From positions 359,501 to 423,500 of the forward strand of contig JAQJVL010000533.1 in the NCBI GenBank assembly GCA_035578905.1: a stretch of 64,000 nucleotides of DNA, in the 5' to 3' direction. Numbering within the stretch: the first letter of the stretch is position 1; each line of letters opens with the position of its first letter. The notes under the pieces are model-generated. The model searched no databases. It was not told the origin of the DNA and saw only the letters and a list, made by a program, of their open reading frames with translations. The translations under genes and the position numbers were made by a program. This document shows, in pieces, positions 53,527-64,000 of this stretch. Source of the DNA: Stictocephala bisonia. Taxonomy: Eukaryota > Arthropoda > Insecta > Hemiptera > Membracidae.

Positions 53527-55730
53527 CTTAATTGAAATTTGGTGGTAAAAACTTCTTTTATTTGTCAAAACACTAAGAATAATGTTTTTTTTATCAATTT
53601 TGTACTTACAATATTCTAAAAGAAACATAACAATATTGTTTCATGTACTTTCACTTTTCACGTATAGTATAACTACTCTTTAAGATTAAGTACTGTGTAT
53701 CTCAAAAACCAGAGCAAACAAAAATGTTTCATTGTTATTTTCGTTTTTATCACCCCAAAATTAGTAGAAATTGACTAATTTAGTGTAGGAAACATTGAAA
53801 AAATATTTTTTTGTTGTGCAGTGTAATTTATGTCTGAAAAATAAAAAGCAAACATAGTTTATTTATAGCATAACAATCAATAATACATAACTACATCGAC
53901 GTGCATCTGCTTAAGGTCGTTCTTTCAACATATCGCAGGTGGTACACCTTCCATTGTGTATCTCGTAATGTCTCCTTTGTATTTTTCTTGTTGTTTGGGT
54001 TTTTTAATTTAAAAAATATTTTTGGGCACATCAGTATAGAACTGGTTTGGGCTAATTATTGCAAATAAATATTTAAATGCTTCGCTTTTTCTCTTTATTC
54101 TATTTACTACTTGACTTGTGCTTTTTAAAAGTGCTATCGATCTCTATATAATAATAACGAAAAAACGAAAATGCATTGTTAACATACAGCAAGAAAGTTA
54201 GAAAACGGATTCAGAAACACTCCAATAAACCGTTAAAAATAGGTCATTACTGAATATTTAATTTTAAGTAGGTTTTGTATTTTCAACCATTAGTCCAAGT
54301 TTATTTGGAAAGTCTTTACTTCAGAATTTTAAAACAGTAAATGTGAAAACCATAAAACACAGAGAGTATATAAAAGAAAAGTTTTTTGGCTACAAGTACA
54401 AATAAATATTAAAATTAAAATGTTAATTTCAGGCAGTAAAATATTTAAAACGTTTGATCTAGGGAATGCTTGAGAAAGTATGTGTGTAAATTACAAAGGG
54501 ATGAGTTAAATTATAGTTTAGAAGTACGTGAATTGCCAACTTGTATCTGAATATCATTATAAGATGAAATTTAAGAACATAATATACTAAATTTAATCTC
54601 GGATGGCTATTTGTGGATCATTAAAAAATGTTGAAGGGTAAAATTAATGACGCTTTAAGGAGAATTTAGTAATGAAATTGACAGAAATAATTGAGATAGT
54701 ATTGTCTGAAATGTAGCTGGCACTAACTACTGACATCTTGATACCACTAGGGGATGCCCTGTACACTTCATTGGCTGTCTTCCCCCTTGTGACAGGAATA
54801 TATTAGTTATGAATACAAAACATATTGAATTACACACAGCTTGAATATTCATGCTGATTAATGTTAAGTACTAAGATTATGCAGAGGTGCTTAGTAGTTA
54901 AAATGTAATGCTTGCTCATCATAGTACAAATAAAATCTACTTCTAACAAAGATTACTTCGTGTGTTGCATTATTTAAACATCATTTGTATGTTAGATGAA
55001 ATATTGAAAATGGCCCTATAATCATTCATTAAGTACTTTCACAGTAGACAATAATGGATAATAGTACTTTATTTATCTGTTTTAACGGATTTTATTACAG
55101 CTACAAAGACATCGATACAGACCAGAAAAAAGTAACGTTGCTTCTCTAATGGTATTATGTTGAGAAGCAAACATAATATTATCTAATTGATACTTAGCAG
55201 TATATTAAGGCACCCATATATATGTGGGAAGATGACAACCCACAGCACTATGTAGAGTACATTGTAAGAGACAGTTAATTTTCTGCAATAACACTAAATA
55301 ATATGTTATATTTTTAAACTTTCTATGTCATATCACAAGTCTTTTAAACGGCTTACCCTTGTTCAGGCGTGTGCAGTCGTAATTTGTTCATTTGTACTTT
55401 AAGGCAATGAATTTTATTTTTCACAATTTTTTATTGTGGTTTTTTCGATTATTTATAAAAACATAATGATTTTAAATAGTTATTGGCATTACTCTTTTAT
55501 TTAGAAAATATTTATAGCAAATTTTTAAAACTCTTGCTAAATTACAGCAATATATCATAATTTACTTCTATACCTACTGCAATGGCAAAAGCCAATTAAA
55601 TATTATATTCAATACCTGGTATGTTCGTTTCTAAGACAGGTTTTCGTTAGTTAAATAAACAAATTTAAAAAAAAGATACCATAATTTAAAAAACTTTTTT
55701 TTTTCTAAAATATAAGGTAATAGCTATATT
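53527..55730. other. 3' side of the 565-codon gene and AT-rich spacer
   Basis: Candidate 3' UTR up to AATAAA at about 53840. A remnant of the ...GGGGATGCCCTGTACACTTC dispersed motif lies at about 54750. Nothing else recognised. Confidence 0.5.
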
Positions 55731-55967
55731 AGAATCTACAGTTTCCGGTGACAACCGCGTCAAGGTACTATCTACAATATTTACAAGATGACCAGACGTT
55801 TCGCCCATACTGTGATGTGGCATCCTCAGTGGTTTCTCTGAGTCTCAGAGAATGGGCGAAACGTCTGGTCATCTTGTAAATATTGTAGATAGTACCTTGA
55901 CGCGGTTGTCACCGGAAACTGTAGATTCTAGTTATGACACCGGCCGCTTAAGCCTAAGTTCTAAGAT
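55731..55967 (+). mobile_element. Hairpin-headed insertion 1 (79-bp perfect arms, 13-bp target duplication)
   Basis: Arms 55730-55808 and 55852-55930 are perfect inverted copies around a 43-base loop. A tail of about 37 bases (GACACCGGCCGCTTAAGCC) follows. The whole is flanked by exact 13-mers TAATAGCTATATT (55718-55730 and 55968-55980). The arms carry GGGCGAAACGTCTGG. The long target duplication and one-sided tail suggest target-primed reverse transcription. I suspect a Penelope-like origin, which is unproven. Confidence 0.85.
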
Positions 55968-56095
55968 TAATAGCTATATTGTTCGATTATTGTGTAGATG
56001 TGAAAAAACTTCAACTTTATATTCCTAAAAAATAATATTAATAAATAATGCGAACGTAAGTAAAAATTTCTTTAAGTAAATCAACTTTCAACTTT

Positions 56096-56096
<1 letters not shown>

Positions 56097-56150
<54 letters not shown>
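56097..56150 (+). repeat. Poly-T run, 54 bases
   Basis: Uninterrupted T homopolymer. It could be the poly(A) tail of a minus-strand retroposon, but no body was recognised on its left side. Length may be affected by sequencing. Confidence 0.9.
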
Positions 56151-56152
<2 letters not shown>

Positions 56153-56821
56153 TTTCTGACAACATTAATTTTTTTGTGCTTAAAAACTCCGACCTCAGAT
56201 TGATTTGACTTTTATGAAGTAGTTTCGTAATAATAACTCCCTAATAACTTACGTGATTAGTCTTTGGTATGGTTTACATTCATTATTGAATACGTACAAG
56301 CTGTACTTCTTTTAAACTTCTATGAATTAATTTTCCTGAGTGATTACAGTGTAATATTAGCAACATAATAAACGTAATCCTGCATATTTAATCAGCTCTT
56401 GTTACTCTGCCAAATGTCATTAAAAAGGCCTCGAAAAACCACTGTTGTCAAAAACCTCTTGTTCTTGCTTGCTAAGAAAACAGAGCTGCTTAATTATATT
56501 ATGCTGAAGGGCCCAATTTTTCCAGAAGCTTTAAAACCTGAACCTAGTAATAATATTACTAATTTTTACGCCAGACTTTGAAAGTTTTTATTCACATATT
56601 CTGTTATTGGTTAGTAGTGGCATCATTGTCATCTATCTTGAATAAAATATTAGATCGTAGGACTATATATTTTTATAATATTTTTGTAAATCAAAATTTG
56701 CCATTTTTCAAGAATGATAAAAATTTTTAAAATAAACTTACAGCAAAAAAAAACAAATAACTTAAAAGAATAATGACAGTGATGAAACTTACGTGGTCAA
56801 TCAACTCTAAAAAATTAATAT

Positions 56822-56960
56822 TATTATTTAAATTTACAAATATGTAATTTTGTTAAAATTAAAATAATAGTACTTAAAATTATTGTTTTACGGTAAAATA
56901 ATTCTAAGTACTATTACTTTAATTTTAACAAAATTACAAATTTGCAAAATTTAAATAATC
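56822..56960. repeat. Long imperfect inverted repeat
   Basis: Arms of about 65 bases meet at 56891-56893 with almost no loop. Shared blocks are AATTTTGTTAAAATTAAA and AATAGTACTTA with their complements. No target duplication was found. Confidence 0.85.
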
Positions 56961-57596
56961 CCTTATAATATTTAAATTAAATTTAGTAGTAGTTTCGTTA
57001 GTTTAAACCTTATTCAATTTAAACCTTGTGATTCTTTGATTTAAATTTAGACCTTGTGGTCAACGTCGCACTCATATTGAATGACATTTCCACGGTTTCA
57101 GATTCACAGTTAGACTATAAATGTCATTAGCTTTCGTAAGGTGATAATACTAAACAAAATAATTGCGTATATAACATAAGAATTTAATATTTTTGTATCA
57201 GAGTAAGTTTCTACAATAATACATACTAAAATAATTGTAAATCTTGTTTATAAATTGTAAAATAAATATCTCTACGTTGGTGGATAATGTTTCTACAGCT
57301 GTATTAATGGTAAAAAAACAGCGTTACCTTGGGCAATTCAATTTACACAATTGGAGCTTTTAAAGTTTTTTGTTACTGTTTATGGTGTATAACTATAAAT
57401 TAACTCTCTTTTGCCTCTGGTCAAAGTTAAATTCCTGTTTATAAATTTTATGTTTTAGGTAGTTGACTTATGATGTTCATCTCATGTTCTTATTTTAATT
57501 ATTAACCCTCCGAATTAATGTTGTGTTATACATTTATATTATTGGGCCGTAGTTTATACAATTACAAGTGTCAGAGAAAGAGTTATACAATAAGAT

Positions 57597-60489
57597 AACT
57601 GTCCGGCCTTGTCTGCCGAGTACTTATCGTTACATTATTTTAACTCGTGAATAAACCCGCGTCTCGTTTATAACTGTCCGGCCTTGTCTGCCGAGTACTT
57701 ATCGTTACATTATTTTAACTCGTGAATAAACCCGCGTCTCGTTTATAACTGTCCGGCCTTGTCTGCCAGGTACTTATCGTTACATTATTTTAACTCGTGA
57801 ATATACCGCGTCTCGTTTATAACTGTCCGGCCTTGTCTGCCAGGTACTTATCGTTATATTATTTTAATTCGTGAATATACCGCGTCTCGTTTATAACTGT
57901 CCGGCCTTGTCTGCCAGGTACTTATCGTTATATTATTTTAACTCGTGAATATACCACGTCTCGTTTATAACTGTCCGGCCTTGTCTGCCAGGTACTTATC
58001 GTTATATTATTTTAACTCGTGAATATACCGCGACTCGTTTATAACTGTCCGGCCTTGTCTGCCAGGTACTTATCATTATATTATTTTAACTCGTGAATAT
58101 ACCGCGTCTCGTTTATAACTGTCCGGCCTTGTCTGCCATGTACTTATCGTTATATTATTTTAACTCGTGAATATACCGCGTCTCGTTTATAACTGTCCGG
58201 CCTTGTCTGCCAGGTACTTATCGTTATATTATTTCAACTCGTGAATATACCGCGTCTCGTTTATAACTGTCCGACCTTGTCTGCCAGGTACTTATCGTTA
58301 TATTATTTTAACTCGTGAATATACTGCGTCTCGTTTATAACTGTCCAGCCTTGTCTGCCAGGTACTTATCGTTATATTATTTTAACTCGTGAATATACCG
58401 CGTCTCGTTTATAACTGTCCGGCCTTGTCTGCCAGGTACTTATCGTTACATTATTTTAACTCGTGAATATACCGCGTCTCGTTTATAACTGTCCGGCCTT
58501 GTCTGCCAGGTACTTATCGTTATATTATTTTAACTCGTGAATATACCGCGTCTCATTTATAACTGTCCGGCCTTGTCTGCCAGGTACTTATCGTTATATT
58601 ATTTTAACTCGTGAATATACCGCGCCTCGTTTATAACTGTCCGGCCTTGTCTGCCATGTACTTATCGCTATATTATTTTAACTCGTAAATATACCGCGTC
58701 TCGTTTATAACTGTCCGGCCTTGTCTGCCAGGTACTTATCGTTATATTATTTCAACTCGTGAATATACCGCGTCTCGTTTATAACTGTCCGACCTTGTCT
58801 GCCAGGTACTTATCGTTATATTATTTTAACTCGTGAATATACTGCGTCTCGTTTATAACTGTCCAGCCTTGTCTGCCAGGTACTTATCGTTATATTATTT
58901 TAACTCGTGAATATACCACGTCTCGTTTATAACTGTCCGCCCTTGTCTGCCAGGTATTTATCGTTACATTATTTTAACTCGTGAATATACCGCGTCTCGT
59001 TTATAACTGTACAGCCTTGTCTGCCGGGTGCTTATCGTTATATTATTTTAACTCGTGAATATACCGCGTCTCGTTTATAACTGTCCGGCCTTGTCTGCCA
59101 GGTACTTATCGTTACATTATTTTAACTCGTGAATATACCGCGTCTCGTTTATAACTGTCCGGCCTTGTCTGCCAGGTACTTATCGTTATATTATTTTAAC
59201 TCGTGAATATACCGCGTCTCGTTTATAACTGTCCGGCCTTGTCTGCCAGGTACTTATCGTTATATTATTTTAACTCGTGAATATACCACGTCTCGTTTAT
59301 AACTGTCCGGCCTTGTCTGCCAGGTATTTATCGTTATATTATTTTAACTCGTGAATATACCGCGTCTCGTTTATAACTGTACAGCCTTGTCTGCCGGGTG
59401 CTTATCGTTATATTATTTTAACTCGTGAATATACCGCGTCTCGTTTATAACTGTCCGGCCTTGTCTGCCAGGTACTTATCGTTACATTATTTTAACTCGT
59501 GAATATACCACGTCTCGTTTATAACTGTCCGGCCTTGTCTGCCAGGTACTTATCGTTATATTATTTTAACTCGTGAATATACCGCGTCTCGTTTATAACT
59601 GTCCGGCCTTGTCTGCCAGGTACTTATCGTTACATTATTTTAACTCGTGAATATACCGCGTCTCGTTTATAACTGTCCGGCCTTGTCTGCCAGGTACTTA
59701 TCGTTATATTATTTTAACTCGTGAATATACCACGTCTCGTTTATAACTGTCCGGCCTTGTCTGCCAGGTATTTATCGTTACATTATTTTAACTCGTGAAT
59801 ATACCGCGTCTCGTTTATAACTGTACAGCCTTGTCTGCCGGGTGCTTATCGTTATATTATTTTAACTCGTGAATATACCGCGTCTCGTTTATAACTGTCC
59901 GGCCTTGTCTGCCAGGTACTTATCGTTATATTATTTTAACTCGTGAATATACCGCGTCTCGTTTATAACTGTCCGGCCTTGTCTGCCAGGTACTTATCGT
60001 TATATTATTTTAACTCGTGAATATACCGCGTCTCGTTTATAACTGTCCGGCCTTGTCTGCCAGGTACTTATCGTTACATTATTTTAACTCGTGAATATAC
60101 CGCGTCTCGTTTATAACTGTCCGGCCTTGTCTGCCAGGTACTTATCGTTATATTATTTTAACTCGTGAATATACCGCGTCTCGTTTATAACTGTCCGGCC
60201 TTGTCTGCCAGGTACTTATCGTTATATTATTTTAACTCGTGAATATACCGCGTCTCGTTTATAACTGTCCAGCCTTGTCTGCCGGGTGCTTATCGTCACA
60301 TTATTTTAACTCGTGAATAAACCCGCGTCTCGTTTATAACTGTCCCGCCTTGTCTGCCGAGTACTTATCGTCACATTATTCTAACTCGTGAATAAACCTG
60401 CTTCTCGTTTATAACTGTCCGGCCTTGTCTGCCGAGTACTTATCGTCACATTATTTTAACTCGTGAGTAAACCTGCGTCTCGTTTATAC
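57597..60489 (+). repeat. 74-bp satellite array, about 39 copies
   Basis: Unit runs AACTGTCCGGCCTTGTCTGC, then CAGGTACTTATCGTTATATT, then ATTTTAACTCGTGAATATAC, then CGCGTCTCGTTTAT. The first two and last three units carry the longer AATAAACCCGCG form and mostly GCCGAGTAC. Central units are homogenised to AATATACCGCG and CCAGGTAC. Variant patterns recur at multi-unit distances (for example CCGACC at 58267 and 58789, GTACAGCC at 59008, 59380 and 59820). No open frame persists. Confidence 0.97.
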
Positions 60490-62443
60490 CTGTTAAACAT
60501 ACATCTTTAACCATGTATTACATACTTAACTATTTTTGCAACAACAATTTGTGGTGTCTGCAACATTTTCTATCGTCACGTGTTCGGATATTGAGTACAT
60601 GAAACTCTTGGACCGTGTGTTCATTTCAGTGTACTTCAAAATAACCAAAATGTCGAGTCTGTAGAGCTGTCAGAGTAGACTACAAACACAGGCAGTCAGC
60701 CTCCACCGTAATATATCAAATTATCTATGGGTTTCGAACAAGTCCGATATGATCTTTTCATCTCGGACTGGTTAGTACATATAACTCATAAAGATAATAT
60801 TTGTTCATTGTCTAAGTTAACTCTTAAACTGTATTGTATCAAAAGCTAGGAGGAATTTTGGTATCGTCAAGTGGATCGTAAAGCATTTCAATGAAAAGCT
60901 CGCTACATGGTAGGATGTTACAAATTATTGTTCGTACCCAGCATTTATATCTAGACATTTTTCAGAATTTCTACATGATGAAACTCCAGCTTGTGTAAAC
61001 ACCGTGATCTGTTTATATATTATAAACTAACTTCATTATTTGTATAAATTACTTTTAAAAGAAGTTCAATACAGTTATTTTATTTCCAACATTTTTTTCA
61101 TTAAAAATATATTACAGCTTTTCGAAGGTTTTCTCTAGACCAAAAAATTACTTTAATAGCAACATTGCCTTGAAGAAATAATACAAATTATTTAGCTAAA
61201 AAAATGTAAAATTGTAACTGTTTGAATCCATAGTTTATTTGATAGCTAAACCATTGCATAATTAATTAATTATCCTGTCACTGCATTATGCACGTGTATG
61301 TGGCCATATTATCCATGTAACAAATGGATCATGTACACTAGTTAGTGTACATGATTTATGGAAACGACCACTTTACCCTGCACTCATTTTACGGTGAGTA
61401 CTTACGCTTAAAAGGCACCTTAAAGGGAAAATTGTTTTCACTACACTACTATGAGTTTAGCTGTTTTCGTTATGTGTTTACAACCTGCGAAACATCATAT
61501 TTTCAACAGCTGTCTATTGTTTACTACCGAAAGTATCATTGTTTACAACCGAAAATTTTCCACAGTCAACAACACCTGTTTTTATTCCGTAGTGTAGTGA
61601 AAAGTATCGTTCAAAACTCGAGTGAAAGTGTTTTGTATGATCTCGACCATTCGAAGTGCTCGACAAGTCTCGTACTTCAAACATATGATCTCAAACATGC
61701 AAAACCCCACTTTCCACTCTTGTTATGAAATATACTATTATTATGGTTTAACGTAAATGAATGAGACTAATTAATTGTTTACTAACGGTTGTCGCTTATG
61801 TTAAATTTCTTTTTTTAGTTAAAGGTATAAATTATTAAAAAAACTGCGTTCACTACAAACTGACGAATAAGCAAATAATATTAAGGAAATTAATTGTGTT
61901 AGAAGAAAGAATAAAAAGTTTACAAACCGTAAAATAACTTTCTCCTTGGCTTGTAAACTCTTTAATTGAGGTCTCCAGGGAGAAAGTTAATCGCCTTACT
62001 TTAAATCTTTATAACATCCTTATAAATGGAACACTTTCAAAGATTTATTTTTACTGAAATTAGTTTAGTTTCGTTCTAAGGGAAATGCTATTAAATTTTA
62101 TATTTGTTTTAAAATCTATGGTTATCTTAAAGCTGTATTACTTAAACAAATATTTTGCATTAACAAATAATTAATACAGTATCACAATATACATTTATCG
62201 AAATACGTCATACTGTATAGAATCACAAATCCTAATCCAATGTTTTATGAGCATAAAATAAGTTAAAGGACGTCATGTAGCTGATGTTTCAATTTATAAT
62301 GTAGATAATTACAAATTTATAAAATTATAATATTTTTATTTATTAGTATTTCTACGTTGAATTCAAAAGAAAATAAACAGTTTTTATCTGCAGTTTGGTA
62401 CTGTGGTAAAGTTGTGTTAATTTTAAAAGATAATCTAGTCCTA
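60490..62443. other. AT-rich spacer right of the satellite
   Basis: Contains a hairpin with 13-base arms at 61328-61355 (ATCATGTACACTA). An open stretch of about 380 bases (61345-61728, GTG start) shows no family features. A GC-richer patch at about 60540-60780 is not recognised. Confidence 0.5.
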
Positions 62444-62644
62444 CCTTTACGTGAAAATTACCAATCACGACGTTTCGATTTGGTAAAACCCAAACCTTTT
62501 TCAAGTCTTAGCACTTGAAAAAGGTTAGGGTTTTACCAAATCAAAACGTCGTGATTGGTAATTTTCACGTAATGATGGCAAATGTCCAACTACCTTTGTC
62601 TCCCTCATATGATACTCCATCATTAACAAAATTCAAAAACAAAG
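62444..62644 (+). mobile_element. Hairpin-headed insertion 2 (about 58-bp arms)
   Basis: Left arm about 62449-62507 and right arm about 62514-62571 pair with few mismatches around a 6-base loop. A unique tail of about 70 bases follows. Flanking repeats TAGTCCTACC (62436) and TAGTCCTAAC (62645) match at 9 of 10. On the minus strand the left arm contains AAATCGAAACGTCGTGATTG, the same GAAACGTC as insertion 1. Confidence 0.7.
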
Positions 62645-64000
62645 TAGTCCTAACTGTTAGAATTATTAGAAAACTCAGTGGGATTAATATTATTTACTAT
62701 TTAAATCCACCATGGTTAACAAACTGGTAGGGACAACATTGGTCCGTGTAATATTAACCATTTATTCATCTATCCTCATGTGGTTTTTTTTTAAATTGTT
62801 CACCTTCTTAAAATTCTTAGTTGTAAATAAACAAAGGATAATAATTATATAGAATTTTTGCTAAAAAGTTTTTTTGATTAAAAAGTTTGATTAAAACTGT
62901 TCAGAGATATTAAAAACACTTTATAAATTCCTTTCTAAACAGTCAGAAAACAATTTGGTAATTGTTCCTCTAATTTGGTAATTTTAATATACTGACTACA
63001 AACGCAAACTAATAACAAAGGATTAGTGAAATAGTTTCTCTTTCAGATATTGTTTTAGCTTCACAGGTATACATAATAGAGTTAGTTTATTCAAATATTA
63101 TAACTACAGTATAGTTCGTAATGTTCATTTTGTTACAAACTTGTAATATGTTTTTGGAATTTCCCAGCATTTTTTTTATGAATTGACTAATCGTCAAACA
63201 TCAATATTAATATATATTTCATCCATTGCATCAGTTCAATCCCAATCAGAGTCATAACAAATGTGGAAAGGGATCAGCTGATAGCCACCGGTTGTTTATT
63301 TGACATTGGGCTATATATTAATGACATTTTCTAAGGAATAGTCAGCCTTAGTTTGTAACAATGACTACATTAACTCATCTACACTCATCACACTCATTCG
63401 AAATCCGTATTCGTCCATATCTTGACGATCGGTGTCTTACGAATAAATAAATAACGGTTTTTAGTGACTGAAGAAGGGGCCAGTGGCCCCGAATTATTTC
63501 ACTATTCAATTCTTTGTGATGTGATTGTGTCTCTATCTACAGTATACCAAGTTTATCAGGTATGCTGCTTTCGTTCCTTTCTTACTACTGAAATCCTAGG
63601 CCTAGTGCTCCAAATGTAACCTGCGAATAAATAAATAAAAAATAAATTATTTATGAAGTACTGAAAAAAAATATGATACGTTATACTCATAAAAGCTAAT
63701 CTTGAAACTCACGTAGGAATCTTACTTCAGTCTGAAGCTTACTTTAGTAAGTAACCCTTCGGTGCGTCATAACAATTTACATATAAAAACTACATATAAA
63801 AATTTGACAATAAAAAAGGACTCAAAAAAGGACACGTTGAAGGGTTAATTTTAATGAATAAATATAAAATATATCATGAAATATCATTATCTTTTCCATT
63901 TTCTTCCACAGCTTAATTTTTATACCAATAAAAATAAATGTATCACTACGTAACAAGTATGTATTATATATCTTTCACTTAAGTACGAGTAAGATGTCGT
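62645..64000. other. AT-rich right end of window
   Basis: A SINE family A 3' remnant lies at about 63265-63445 (GGGATCAGCTGATAG, TTAGTTTGTAACAATGACTAC, TCTTGACGATCGGTGTCTTA). No gene recognised. Confidence 0.55.

Larger units (their letters stand above)
55981..57596. other. AT-rich spacer with poly-T and a long imperfect hairpin
   Basis: Holds a 54-base T run (56097-56150) and an inverted repeat (about 56822-56960) with arms near 65 bases. The 60-codon frame at 56399-56581 is not recognised. Confidence 0.6.

Noticed and set aside
57597..60489. CRISPR-like regular array
   Set aside because: There are no unique spacers: the whole 74-bp unit repeats. The host is a eukaryote and no cas-like genes are present.
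61345..61728. 127-codon frame as a gene
   Set aside because: It starts with GTG next to a hairpin, has no family motif, and its composition does not resemble the verified exons.

Overview
This is AT-rich, intron- and repeat-rich animal DNA, most likely from an insect. Three things point that way: TTAGG-type telomere-like tracts, an insect-type metabotropic glutamate receptor-like gene, and tRNA-derived SINEs mixed with insect-style transposons. A hemipteran is my guess only. Nothing is bacterial: there are no operons, and the real start codon of the receptor is an ATG downstream of a longer GTG-started open frame.

Left third (1-24.5 kb): the first eight coding exons of one minus-strand gene, a class C GPCR of the metabotropic glutamate receptor superfamily. 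It best matches the DmXR/mangetout (mtt) branch. Exon phases join without a break into about 561 residues: the signal peptide region and most of the Venus-flytrap ligand-binding domain. The rest of the gene (cysteine-rich and seven-transmembrane parts) lies beyond position 1. Four of the eight exons (2, 3, 5 and 6) have local duplicates of themselves nearby. Exon 3 has three full-length copies, each open in the same phase with an AG before it and GTGAGA after it. They are candidates for alternative use. Introns also hold a LINE remnant, SINEs, a MITE and TTAGG tracts.

Middle (24.5-51.7 kb): no convincing host gene. It contains two very long GT microsatellites, a 21-bp minisatellite between palindromic duplications, three more copies of a roughly 300-360 bp MITE with 8-bp target duplications and an internal TTAGG-like tract, a 506-bp foldback element with a 9-bp target duplication (Mutator-like layout), SINEs, a duplicated 0.6-kb dispersed repeat, and a decayed non-LTR retrotransposon C-terminus.

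Right part (51.8-64 kb): one intact single-exon 565-codon gene of an uncharacterised, transposon-like arthropod family (N-terminal cysteine knuckles, then a possible DDE/RNase H-like core), a 2.9-kb array of about 39 copies of a 74-bp satellite, and two hairpin-headed insertions (79-bp and about 58-bp arms) that share a GAAACGTC motif and are flanked by direct repeats. The receptor gene and the 565-codon gene have no visible functional link.
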